Positions 28,980-36,156 of a stretch of 64,000 nt of DNA are shown one piece after another. The DNA is from Bradyrhizobium sp. WSM3983 (lineage in GTDB: Bacteria; Pseudomonadota; Alphaproteobacteria; Rhizobiales; Xanthobacteraceae): the NCBI RefSeq assembly GCF_000473045.1, contig NZ_AXAY01000011.1, positions 186,001 to 250,000 on the forward strand, in the 5' to 3' direction. The notes beneath the pieces are model-generated. The model did not search any database. It was not told the origin of the DNA and saw only the letters and a list, made by a program, of their open reading frames with translations. Within the stretch, counting starts at the first letter, position 1. Every line of letters starts with the position of its first letter. The translations under genes and the position numbers were made by a program.

Positions 28980-29081
28980 TCAATGCCCGTAGAACAAGAT
29001 GCTGGCGATGACGAGCATCGCTGTCACCGCCAGCATTTGCGCGAGCGCTCCCGAGGCCGCCCCCTTGGTGGCTTCCTTCAT
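28980..29081 (-). CDS. 33-residue single-span membrane protein
   Basis: Too short for standard gene calling. ATG on the minus strand at 29081, preceded by AGGGAG about nine bases upstream. The product starts MKEATKGAASGALAQ and continues with a hydrophobic helix (MLAVTAMLVIASILFYGH) to the stop. The soluble basic head and C-terminal membrane helix, and the good ribosome-binding site, make a real small gene plausible. No function can be given. It could alternatively be chance. Confidence 0.5.
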   Translation of the reverse strand: MKEATKGAASGALAQMLAVTAMLVIASILFYGH

Positions 29082-29366
29082 GCCGTTTTCTCCCTAGACT
29101 TGGGCGTGACTCATCGTTGTGCGCTACTCACACCCGACGGCCAATTGCTTTTACTCGGAACACCCCACTTCGAGTATTCGCTGCAATGTGTCCCCACGCG
29201 GCGAATATCGACTGTGCCAAGGTCGATCAGCAATGCGGCGGCATTTTGACTCGATAATGTTGCTCCTGCGGTCGAGCGCGAATACAGTTTCGGGGAACTT
29301 GGCCCGACAACGACAACAAGCATCAAAGGCTCCAGGAAAATCTCTGGGAAAAACTCAAGGTAAATC
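29082..29366. other. Intergenic stretch without recognised gene
   Basis: About 285 bases between the small membrane protein and the CMD-family gene, divergent promoters expected. Composition is less GC-rich than the genes around it. I see no tRNA, no convincing coding frame and no long dyad. Confidence 0.4.
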
Positions 29367-29894
29367 ATGGCCCGCATCGACTACAGCGATCCGTCCGAGG
29401 CGTCTGACCGCACCCGCGAAATCCTCGACAAGAACCGCAATGCCAACATCTTCCGCATGATGTCGCATTCGCCGAGCTATTTTGAGCAGTACTGTCGCCT
29501 TGGCGGTGCCATCCGTCACAAGGGCGAGCTCGATCCGATCGTGCGCGAGCTCGCGATCACGCGCACCGGCATATTGTGCGAGGCCCCGTACGAGATCGTC
29601 GCGCACAAGCGCATCGGGAAGAATGTCGGCGTCACCGACGCACAGAACGAGGCGCTGGAGAACTGGCAGGCTGCGACCTGTTTCGACGAAACCCAGCGCG
29701 CCGCGCTCGCCTTCACCGACGAGATCGTGAGGCTGAAGAAGCCGACGGATGCGACCTTCAAGGCGATTGCCGCAAAACTGACGCCGGCCGCACTCGTCGA
29801 GCTGCAGCTCTCGGTCGGCTTCTACATCATGACGTCAAAGTTCCTGGAGACTTTTGAGATTGATCTCCAGCCCGTCACCGAAGTGGTGGGCTGA
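29367..29894 (+). CDS. Carboxymuconolactone decarboxylase-family protein
   Basis: 175 aa of the CMD/AhpD fold. The conserved core is PIVRELAITRTGILCEAPYEIVAHKRIG near 55-82, written here in part: ITRTGILCEAPYEIVAH. The single Cys and the His of the family are present, but not the C-x-x-C pair of AhpD, so peroxidase activity is not indicated. Ring-cleavage decarboxylase or hydrolase-like roles are possible. Followed after about 28 bases by a MazG-like gene. Confidence 0.88.
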   Translation: MARIDYSDPSEASDRTREILDKNRNANIFRMMSHSPSYFEQYCRLGGAIRHKGELDPIVRELAITRTGILCEAPYEIVAHKRIGKNVGVTDAQNEALENWQAATCFDETQRAALAFTDEIVRLKKPTDATFKAIAAKLTPAALVELQLSVGFYIMTSKFLETFEIDLQPVTEVVG

Positions 29895-29922
29895 TCCAAG
29901 GCTTGGCTTGCGAGGAATGGCC

Positions 29923-30225
29923 ATGACGATCGATGAATATGCGGCCTGGGCCGCGACCATTGCGAAAGTCGATGAGCATCCCTCGAACGAGCGGCTGTCC
30001 TATCTCGGGCTAGGCCTCGCCGGTGAATCCGGCGAGGTCGCCGACCACATCAAGAAGCTGCTGCGCGACGACTGGCTCGACAAGGCGGGTCTCGTCGACG
30101 AGCTCGGCGATGTCATCTACTACTGGGCCTGCCTGTGCGCCGCGACGGGCCAGCAGCCATCCGAATTGCTCAAGGCCAGCGCCGCCAAGATCAAGCGGCG
30201 GCTCAGCGAGGCGGCGAGCCGCTAG
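29923..30225 (+). CDS. MazG-like nucleoside triphosphate pyrophosphohydrolase
   Basis: 100 aa all-alpha NTP pyrophosphohydrolase. LAGESGEVADHIKK and VDELGDVIYY give the E-x-x-E ... E-x-x-D metal-binding pattern of the MazG/dUTPase superfamily. Single-domain length matches the short MazG-like group that removes noncanonical nucleotides. I chose ATG 29923 (MTIDEY) because GAGG lies seven bases upstream. ATG 29917 and longer starts overlap the preceding gene. Confidence 0.83.
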   Translation: MTIDEYAAWAATIAKVDEHPSNERLSYLGLGLAGESGEVADHIKKLLRDDWLDKAGLVDELGDVIYYWACLCAATGQQPSELLKASAAKIKRRLSEAASR

Positions 30226-30232
30226 GCCCCAC

Positions 30233-32101
30233 TCACGGCGACGTCAGGATGTCGACCTTGGTGTTGGCGACGATCAGGCGATCGGCCAATAACTGCGCGA
30301 GGTTGCGCATGATGCGCTCGGAGGCCCGCGGGTGCTGCCTGCGAAAACGTTCGAAATGTTTCAGCGGGACTTCGAAGGCGGTCGCCGCCATGTCCGCGAA
30401 CACATTGGCGGAGCGGGCGGTCTCGATCAGCGCCATCTCGCCAAAGGCCATGCCGGCGGTCAGCGTCGCCAGCCGCACGCCATCGGGCAGGGTGACATGC
30501 ACGGCGCCGCTCCGCAAGAAGAACAGGGAATCGGCGGGATCGCCCGTGGTGAGGATCCTTGCGCCGGACTGATAGGTCCGGATCGTGCAGATCGAGGCGA
30601 GATCCGTCAGCTCTTCGGCACTGAGGCCGTCGAGCAGCGGCTGTTCGGACAGCTCGGTGGTCTCGTGAAAATCGATCGAGCCGCCATAGCGGTAGACGAT
30701 CTGGTCTTCGGCCCATTCGATCGCGGTGTCGAGCAGGTAGAAGTCGCGCACATTCTTCAGCTCGGTAGTCCACTCCCGCAGTGTATTCCATTCCCTGGAG
30801 GCGCGGCGGACGCCGGATATCACCACCGTGACGTTGAGTGCGGCGAGGTCCTCGAAGGCTTCGGCGATCAGCCGCGCGCCGGCCCGCGTGGTGGCGGTGA
30901 CGCGGTGCAGATCGAAGATCACGAATTGCGGCCGCGGCCGCTCGGCCAGCCGCCGCGAGACGTAGTCGACGGCCGAGAGCGACAGCGTCCCGACCAGCTC
31001 GATGACCCGCACCTCCTGCTCGTGCGCTGCGAGGATGTCGCGTTCCTGCTGACGGCGGACGCGGCGTGACGGGCTCTTTCCGATGTCGTAGTCGGCGATC
31101 ACGGCGTTGCGGGCGTCGTCGCTGCGGTTGAGCATGTGCAGGTCGTAATGCGAGGACAGCGCCTCGCAGACCTTGATGCCGCGCACGCTGTTGCCGTGCT
31201 TATCCAGTTTGGGCGAATAGCTGCCGAGCCCAAGGCGAGCGGGCAGCGCCGCCAGAATGCCGCCGCCGACGCCGCTCTTGGCGGGGATGCCGATCCGGTA
31301 GATCCACTCGCCGGCATAGTCGTACATGCCCGACGACGTCATCACCGACAGCGTGCGCGAGATCGCGTAAGCGCTCAGGACTTGCTCGCCTGTGACCGGA
31401 TTGACGCCGCGATTGGCGAGCGTCGCCGCCATCACCGCGATGTCGCGCGCAGTGACCAGCACGGCGCATTGCCGGAAATAGACGTCGAGCACGCCGGCGA
31501 CATTGTCCGAGATCACCGCATTGGTCTTGAGGAGATAGCCGATGGCGCGGTTGCGGTCGCCGGTCTGGCTTTCCGACGTGTACACGGCCTCGTCCACGGC
31601 GAGATCGCGCCCGGCAAAGCGGCTAAGCGCGAGGCGGATCTGCTCGAAAGCGTCAGCGCTCTTGCTGGCATGGATCAGCCCGGTGCAGGCGATCGCGCCG
31701 GCATTGACCATCGGGTTGAACGGATGATTTTCGGCATTGAGCCGGATCGAATTGAAGGGATCGCCGGAGGGCTCCACGCCGATCGCGCTCTCGACCTTGC
31801 CTGCACCCAGAAGATCCAGCGCCAGCGCGAACACGAACGGCTTCGACATCGACTGGATGGTGAAGGGCACCCGGCTATCGCCGACCTCGTAGACATGACC
31901 GTCGAGCGTCGCGAGGCTGATGCCAAAAGAGGCAGGGTCGGCCTTGCTCAGCTCGGGAATGTAGTCGGCGACTTGGCCCGAGGTCTCTGCGGAGAATTCA
32001 TTCAGGCAAGTGTCGAGAAACCGCAGCAGCGGTGGCTTCGAGCGGGTCCAGGCGGAGGCGGGCGGCGGTTGCGCTTTCATCGCCTCCCTTGTGCAACGCA
32101 A
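30233..32101 (-). CDS. glsA: Glutaminase A fused to STAS and cyclic-nucleotide-binding domains
   Basis: 622 aa, about twice a usual glutaminase. Domain 1 (about 25-330) is a serine-dependent glutaminase with TIQSMSKPFVFAL (Ser-x-x-Lys), NPMVNAGAI and YTSESQTGDRNRAIGYLL. Domain 2 (about 355-465) is STAS-like, with FVIFDLHRVTATTRAGARLI. Domain 3 (about 485-610) is a cyclic-nucleotide-binding fold with TGDPADSLFFLRSGAVHV and AFGEMALIETARSANVFA. Glutamine hydrolysis to glutamate and ammonia could therefore be controlled by cNMP or by partner proteins. ATG at 32080 (MKAQPPP) is an alternative start. Ends eight bases from the convergent MazG-like gene. Confidence 0.9.
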   Translation of the reverse strand: MRCTREAMKAQPPPASAWTRSKPPLLRFLDTCLNEFSAETSGQVADYIPELSKADPASFGISLATLDGHVYEVGDSRVPFTIQSMSKPFVFALALDLLGAGKVESAIGVEPSGDPFNSIRLNAENHPFNPMVNAGAIACTGLIHASKSADAFEQIRLALSRFAGRDLAVDEAVYTSESQTGDRNRAIGYLLKTNAVISDNVAGVLDVYFRQCAVLVTARDIAVMAATLANRGVNPVTGEQVLSAYAISRTLSVMTSSGMYDYAGEWIYRIGIPAKSGVGGGILAALPARLGLGSYSPKLDKHGNSVRGIKVCEALSSHYDLHMLNRSDDARNAVIADYDIGKSPSRRVRRQQERDILAAHEQEVRVIELVGTLSLSAVDYVSRRLAERPRPQFVIFDLHRVTATTRAGARLIAEAFEDLAALNVTVVISGVRRASREWNTLREWTTELKNVRDFYLLDTAIEWAEDQIVYRYGGSIDFHETTELSEQPLLDGLSAEELTDLASICTIRTYQSGARILTTGDPADSLFFLRSGAVHVTLPDGVRLATLTAGMAFGEMALIETARSANVFADMAATAFEVPLKHFERFRRQHPRASERIMRNLAQLLADRLIVANTKVDILTSP

Positions 32102-32222
32102 TCAAGGCACGCGCAACCCGTCCGGCTTTGTCGTAACGCCCGAACGCAAGATGTCGCGCGCCATCGCGGTATCATGTGTTTCAGATTGTCGCGGATGAGA
32201 AGCCGCGGGCGGCGGCGCGTGC

Positions 32223-32444
32223 TCAGCTTGCGACGATCGCGATGGCTTGGCCTTCGGCAACGAGATCATCGATCTTCACGAGCAGTGATGTGAGCGTGCC
32301 GGCTGCAGGCGAGGCCACCGGTATCTCCATCTTCATGGCTTCGACGAGCACAATTTCATCGCCATCGGCCACGGTTCCTCCAACTTGCACGGGCGTTGCG
32401 CAGATACGTCCAGCGACTTCAGTGACGATCTTTATTTCTGGCAT
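32223..32444 (-). CDS. Single-domain biotin carboxyl carrier protein
   Basis: 73 aa biotinyl domain. The biotinylation site is EAMKMEI, with Lys in the middle of the protein, flanked by the usual GGTVADGDEIVLV and PAAGTLTSLLVKIDDLV strands. I place the start at MPEIKIV with AAAGGCGATG upstream. A start 27 bases earlier adds nine unrelated residues. Divergent from an IclR regulator and a carboxyltransferase gene, so it probably carries biotin for that carboxylase. Confidence 0.88.
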   Translation of the reverse strand: MPEIKIVTEVAGRICATPVQVGGTVADGDEIVLVEAMKMEIPVASPAAGTLTSLLVKIDDLVAEGQAIAIVAS

Positions 32445-32497
32445 GCCATCGCCTTTTTGTTGTCGTCGCAAAATGCCTGAGGTAGCGTCGTCTGCAA

Positions 32498-32523
32498 GCG
32501 GAATTTAATTCCGCACAGCGGAA
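32498..32523. promoter_or_regulatory. IclR-type operator with three GCGGAA half-sites
   Basis: GCGGAATTTAATTCCGC is a perfect palindrome around one base (32498-32514). Its right half is the left arm of TTCCGC-ACA-GCGGAA (32509-32523). Three alternating half-sites in 26 bases, 15 bases before the IclR ATG and 53 bases before the divergent carrier gene, fit autorepression and control of both genes by the adjacent IclR protein. Confidence 0.65.
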
Positions 32524-32538
32524 CAACTGGTAGGGAAC

Positions 32539-33513
32539 ATGGGACGACGTTCAGAGCGGTTGAGTAGGCAAGGTGCACTCGCTGGCGACGCCGGCGAAGG
32601 TGATGTCATCCAGGTGGTGTCGCGCGCATTCGATGTGTTGCGATGCTTCGAGGGCCACGATAGCAGGCTCGGCAATCTCGAAATTTCAAATCGCTGCGGC
32701 CTGCCGCGCTCGACGGTGTCGCGGCTCACGCACACGCTGACGCGCATGGGCCAGCTGGTCTATCTGCCGCGTGACCAGAAGTATCGCATCGGTCCGAGCG
32801 CGGTGGCGATGAGCGCCTCGATGATGAAGGGCGCGCAGCTGCGCAGCATGATCCGCCAGCGGCTGCAGGAAGTCGCCGAGCAATTGCCGGGCACGGTCGG
32901 CTTCGTCGTCCCCGATCGCTTCCATCTCGTCTATCTCCAGTTCGCGCGCTCGGCCTCTGCGCTTGGTCTGCACGAGGGGACCGGCAGCCGCATCTCGATG
33001 GCCTCGACCGCTGCGGGCGCGGCCTACACCGCGGCGCTGTCGCCGGAAGTCGGCGATGCCTACATCGCGGAAATGGAGCGCGAAGCGCCCGAGGCTGCAA
33101 AAATCCTGCGGCCTCGTATCGAGGCCAACCGGCAGTCGCTGCGCGAGCGCGGCTATGTCGTGGCCTGCGGCCTGTGGAGCCCGCACATCAACGGGCTCGC
33201 AGTGCCGATCTGGTCGCCGCAGTATCAGACCTTCGTGGTCGTCACGATCGGGCTGCTCTCGGCGATGTATGATGAGCAGCGTCTGCATGCCGAAGTCGCG
33301 CCAATCATGGTCGCGCTCGGCCGTTCGCTCGGCAGCCTGATGGAGGGCGCGGAAGGCGACGTCTTCACCAACCGCATCTCGCGCAAACCGGTCGCAATGG
33401 CCGTGCACAACAATAACAAGCCGATCAATTCGGAGGGAGTGAATGAACTGGAAGCCGGAACTCGACGAGCTCGCCCGGCGCGAAGCCTTCGCGCGGGAGA
33501 TGGGCGGCGTTGA
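32539..33513 (+). CDS. IclR-family transcriptional regulator
   Basis: 324 aa. The N-terminal winged helix (about 24-85) includes VSRAFDVLRCFEGHDSRLGN and GLPRSTVSRLTHTLTRMG. The C-terminal ligand-binding domain runs to about residue 285. The 3' end overlaps the carboxyltransferase gene by 71 bases, so the last 24 residues are read in a second frame. This gives an unusually basic tail (GTRRARPARSLRAGDGRR) not typical of the family. Likely senses an acyl-CoA or organic-acid intermediate of the linked carboxylase pathway. Confidence 0.9.
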   Translation: MGRRSERLSRQGALAGDAGEGDVIQVVSRAFDVLRCFEGHDSRLGNLEISNRCGLPRSTVSRLTHTLTRMGQLVYLPRDQKYRIGPSAVAMSASMMKGAQLRSMIRQRLQEVAEQLPGTVGFVVPDRFHLVYLQFARSASALGLHEGTGSRISMASTAAGAAYTAALSPEVGDAYIAEMEREAPEAAKILRPRIEANRQSLRERGYVVACGLWSPHINGLAVPIWSPQYQTFVVVTIGLLSAMYDEQRLHAEVAPIMVALGRSLGSLMEGAEGDVFTNRISRKPVAMAVHNNNKPINSEGVNELEAGTRRARPARSLRAGDGRR

Positions 33514-35002
33514 CAAGGTCAAGCGACAGCATGACCAGGGCCGGCTGACTGTTCGGGAACGCATCGACAAACTGATCGACAAGGGCAGCTTCCACGAGAT
33601 CGGTGCCGTCTCCGGCATCGGTGAGTATGATCCCAGCGGTGAGCTCAAAACCGTGACGCCGGCGAACTGCGTGTTCGGCCGCGCGCGCGTTGACGGCCGC
33701 ACATTGGTCGTGGTCGGCGACGATTTCACCGTGCGCGGCGGCTCCGCGGATGCGTCGATTTCCGCAAAACCGTTGATGGCGGAGGAGATGGCGCACGACT
33801 TCCGTCTGCCCATCGTCCGCATCATCGAAGGCTCCGGCGGCGGCGGCTCGGTCAAGACCATCGAGACCAAGGGCGCGGCGAATCTGCCGGGCGGCATCGG
33901 CGGCACGCGCTGGTATCGCTTCACGACGGAGAACCTGTCGCGCGTGCCGGTGGTCGCGCTCGGCCTCGGTTCGGTTGCGGGCCTGGGCGCCGCGCGTCTG
34001 GCCGCCAGCCACTATTCCATCATGACCCGGAACTCCGCGATGTTCGTCGCCGGCCCGCCGGTGGTGAAGGCGCTGGGCCAAAATCTCTCGAAGGAGGAAC
34101 TGGGCGGCGCCGAGATTCAGACCAGGGCCGGCGCGGTCGATCATGCCGTCGACACCGAGGAGGAGGCTTTTGCCTGCGCGCGCCGCTTCCTGTCCTATCT
34201 GCCGTCATCGGTCTACGAGCTGCCGCCGACCTTGCCCTGCATCGACAATCCGGAGCGCAGCGAAGAAGCGCTGATGAATGCGGTGCCGCGCAACCGCAAG
34301 CAGGTCTACAAGATGCGGCCGATCATCGAGCAGGTCGTCGACAAGGGCTCGTTCTTCGAAGTCGCCTCCAATTTCGGCAAGCCGATCATCGTCGGTCTGG
34401 CGCGGCTCGAGGGCAGGGCGGTGATGCTGCTCGCCAGCGACAGCTTCCACTATGGCGGCTCCTGGACGGCGGATGCCTGCCAGAAGGTGGTGCGCTGGGT
34501 CGATTTCGCCGAGACCTTCCATCTGCCGATCGTCTATCTCATGGACTGCCCGGGCTTCATGATCGGTCTCGACGCCGAGAAGGCGGCGACCATCCGCCAC
34601 GGCGTGCGCGCCATGGCCGCGGTCAATCAGACCACCGTGCCTTGGTGCACCGTGATCCTGCGCAACGCCTTCGGCGTCGCCGGCGTCGTGCATCAGCCGG
34701 CCGACCGTTTCTCGATCCGCTACGCCTGGCCGTCGGCCTATTGGGGCTCGCTGCCGCTCGAAGGCGGCATCGAAGCCGCCTACCGCGCCGACATCGACGC
34801 GGCCGAGGACAAGGCCGCCAAGCTCAGCGAGATTCAGGAGCGTCTCAACAAGCTGCGTTCGCCGTTCCGCTCGGCCGAGAAATTCTGGGTCGAGGAGATC
34901 ATCGATCCCAGGAAGACGCGCTCGTTGCTCTGCGAATTCGCACGCCTCGCCGAGCCGCTGCGCAAGGCAGGGCCGCCGGAGAACATGACGACCAGGCCGT
35001 AG
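33443..35002 (+). CDS. Acyl-CoA carboxylase carboxyltransferase (beta) subunit
   Basis: 519 aa, PccB/MccB-type, with two crotonase-like halves. Acyl-CoA-binding and oxyanion glycines occur in RIIEGSGGGGSVKT and in the second half around MDCPGFMIGLDAEKAATIRHG and AVNQTTVPWCTVILRNAFG. GGAGGGAG precedes the ATG by a few bases. The carrier protein is encoded divergently, but no biotin carboxylase lies in the window; it must be supplied elsewhere. Which acyl-CoA is carboxylated cannot be told. A short decayed copy of its C-terminus is at 35824-35973. Confidence 0.92.
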   Translation: MNWKPELDELARREAFAREMGGVDKVKRQHDQGRLTVRERIDKLIDKGSFHEIGAVSGIGEYDPSGELKTVTPANCVFGRARVDGRTLVVVGDDFTVRGGSADASISAKPLMAEEMAHDFRLPIVRIIEGSGGGGSVKTIETKGAANLPGGIGGTRWYRFTTENLSRVPVVALGLGSVAGLGAARLAASHYSIMTRNSAMFVAGPPVVKALGQNLSKEELGGAEIQTRAGAVDHAVDTEEEAFACARRFLSYLPSSVYELPPTLPCIDNPERSEEALMNAVPRNRKQVYKMRPIIEQVVDKGSFFEVASNFGKPIIVGLARLEGRAVMLLASDSFHYGGSWTADACQKVVRWVDFAETFHLPIVYLMDCPGFMIGLDAEKAATIRHGVRAMAAVNQTTVPWCTVILRNAFGVAGVVHQPADRFSIRYAWPSAYWGSLPLEGGIEAAYRADIDAAEDKAAKLSEIQERLNKLRSPFRSAEKFWVEEIIDPRKTRSLLCEFARLAEPLRKAGPPENMTTRP

Positions 35003-35011
35003 CGCCGAGCG

Positions 35012-35123
35012 GTCATTGCGAGGAGCTCGCGACAAAATTGCGAAGCAATTTTGCGCTGGCGACGAAGCAATCCAGGCTGTTTCTGCGGAGACAGTCTGAT
35101 TGCTTCGCTGCGCTCGCAACGAC
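35012..35123. repeat. Dispersed GCAATCCA palindromic repeat (with extra internal hairpin)
   Basis: Starts GTCATTGCGAGGAGCTCGCG and ends ATTGCTTCGCTGCGCTCGCA then ACGAC. Contains an internal CAAAATTGCGAAGCAATTTTG hairpin lacking in the copies at 38759-38835 and 42934-43008 (same outer arms). It is a composite version of the family. Located just after the carboxyltransferase gene. Confidence 0.75.
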
Positions 35124-35277
35124 GGTTGCTGCGTGATGTGCGTTCTACTTGCCGGAGGGGCAATCCAGGTCAAGACCGCCCAAATCCAGCCACTTTCCGC
35201 CGCGTTTCAGGCCCATTTCGGCCAAACCGATATTGGTAGCTCGCGGCCGGGGCAGGCCCTCCAGCTGGAGTCCTGCA

Positions 35278-35814
35278 ATGATCAAGCCAGTAATTTCTGC
35301 GTGTTTCTTCGTTGCCGTTAGTTCAGTTGCCTCGGAAGCGCGGCCCTCTCGCAGTTTTCAAGCGTCTGAGTGCAACGTCACCATGCCCTGCGACTTCTCG
35401 TATGCGCAGCCGCGCCGCGAGCGGACGCCCAGGCCGTCATTGCAAGCCTATCGCGCAACGCAAATGACGGTCACGGACGGGGGTAACACCGCCACGACAA
35501 TCAGCGTCTCCGGCGATCGCGTCATTGGCGGTCGCCCGGCCGGTTGTCCCTCGTCCTTCTGCGGCTGCGGTGCGGCGCTACGTGTGTTCGGCCATGTCGT
35601 GCCCGAATTGAATCTCGCATCCAACTGGCTGCGCTTTCCGCGGACCTCGCCGGCACCGGGAATGGTTGCGGCGCGCCGCGGGCACGTCTTCGTTCTGGAG
35701 CAGCACCTGGGAGGCGACATGTGGATGGCCTATGACGCCAATTCGGGCGGTCACGCCACGCGCATGCATGCGCGTTCGCTGAGGGGCTACGCCGTCGTCA
35801 ACCCGCGCGGCTGA
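35278..35814 (+). CDS. Exported protein of unknown function, 178 aa
   Basis: The N-terminus MIKPVISACFFVAVSSVASEARP is a signal peptide. The mature part has a Cys-rich patch (GCPSSFCGCGAAL near residue 85) and a C-terminal stretch PRTSPAPGMVAARRGHVFVL. That stretch resembles small exported proteins of rhizobia with a papain/NlpC-like look, though I cannot assign a family. An upstream in-frame start at 35149 would hide the signal peptide and overlap the repeat; GGAG nine bases before 35278 supports this start. Confidence 0.75.
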   Translation: MIKPVISACFFVAVSSVASEARPSRSFQASECNVTMPCDFSYAQPRRERTPRPSLQAYRATQMTVTDGGNTATTISVSGDRVIGGRPAGCPSSFCGCGAALRVFGHVVPELNLASNWLRFPRTSPAPGMVAARRGHVFVLEQHLGGDMWMAYDANSGGHATRMHARSLRGYAVVNPRG

Positions 35815-35823
35815 GGCAATTGC

Positions 35824-35973
35824 GAGAAGGCCGCCAAGCTCAACGATATCCAGGAGCGGCTCAACAAGCAGCGTTCGCCGCTCCGCTCGGCCGAAAAATT
35901 CTGGGTCGAGGAGATCATTGATCCGGGCAAGACGCGGTCGCTGTTCCCGCTGTTGGCGGTCCAGGTCGCATGA
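35824..35973 (+). pseudogene. Decayed C-terminal fragment of the carboxyltransferase gene
   Basis: Translation gives EKAAKLNDIQERLNKQRSP followed by a segment with AEKFWVEEIIDPGKTRSL and a stop, closely matching residues about 455-500 of the upstream carboxyltransferase. There is no start codon or N-terminal part. It lies ten bases after the exported-protein gene, so that gene now sits between the full gene and a copy of its 3' end. This suggests partial duplication, or replacement of an older second carboxyltransferase gene. Confidence 0.85.
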
Positions 35974-36156
35974 CGTCGAGCGGAACCAGCGTGGACAGCT
36001 CCGCATCATATATCGTTTATCGTAATGTTACATAGCGTGACTTATTGTGTCTCCGCGAGAGTCCAGCACGAGCTTAGTCGGCCCGATCGACACCTTCTGA
36101 CGTTCATGCGTCAGGGGAACGGCTTGCTATGGCCCTGTTAAGAAGCGGAGGAAACG

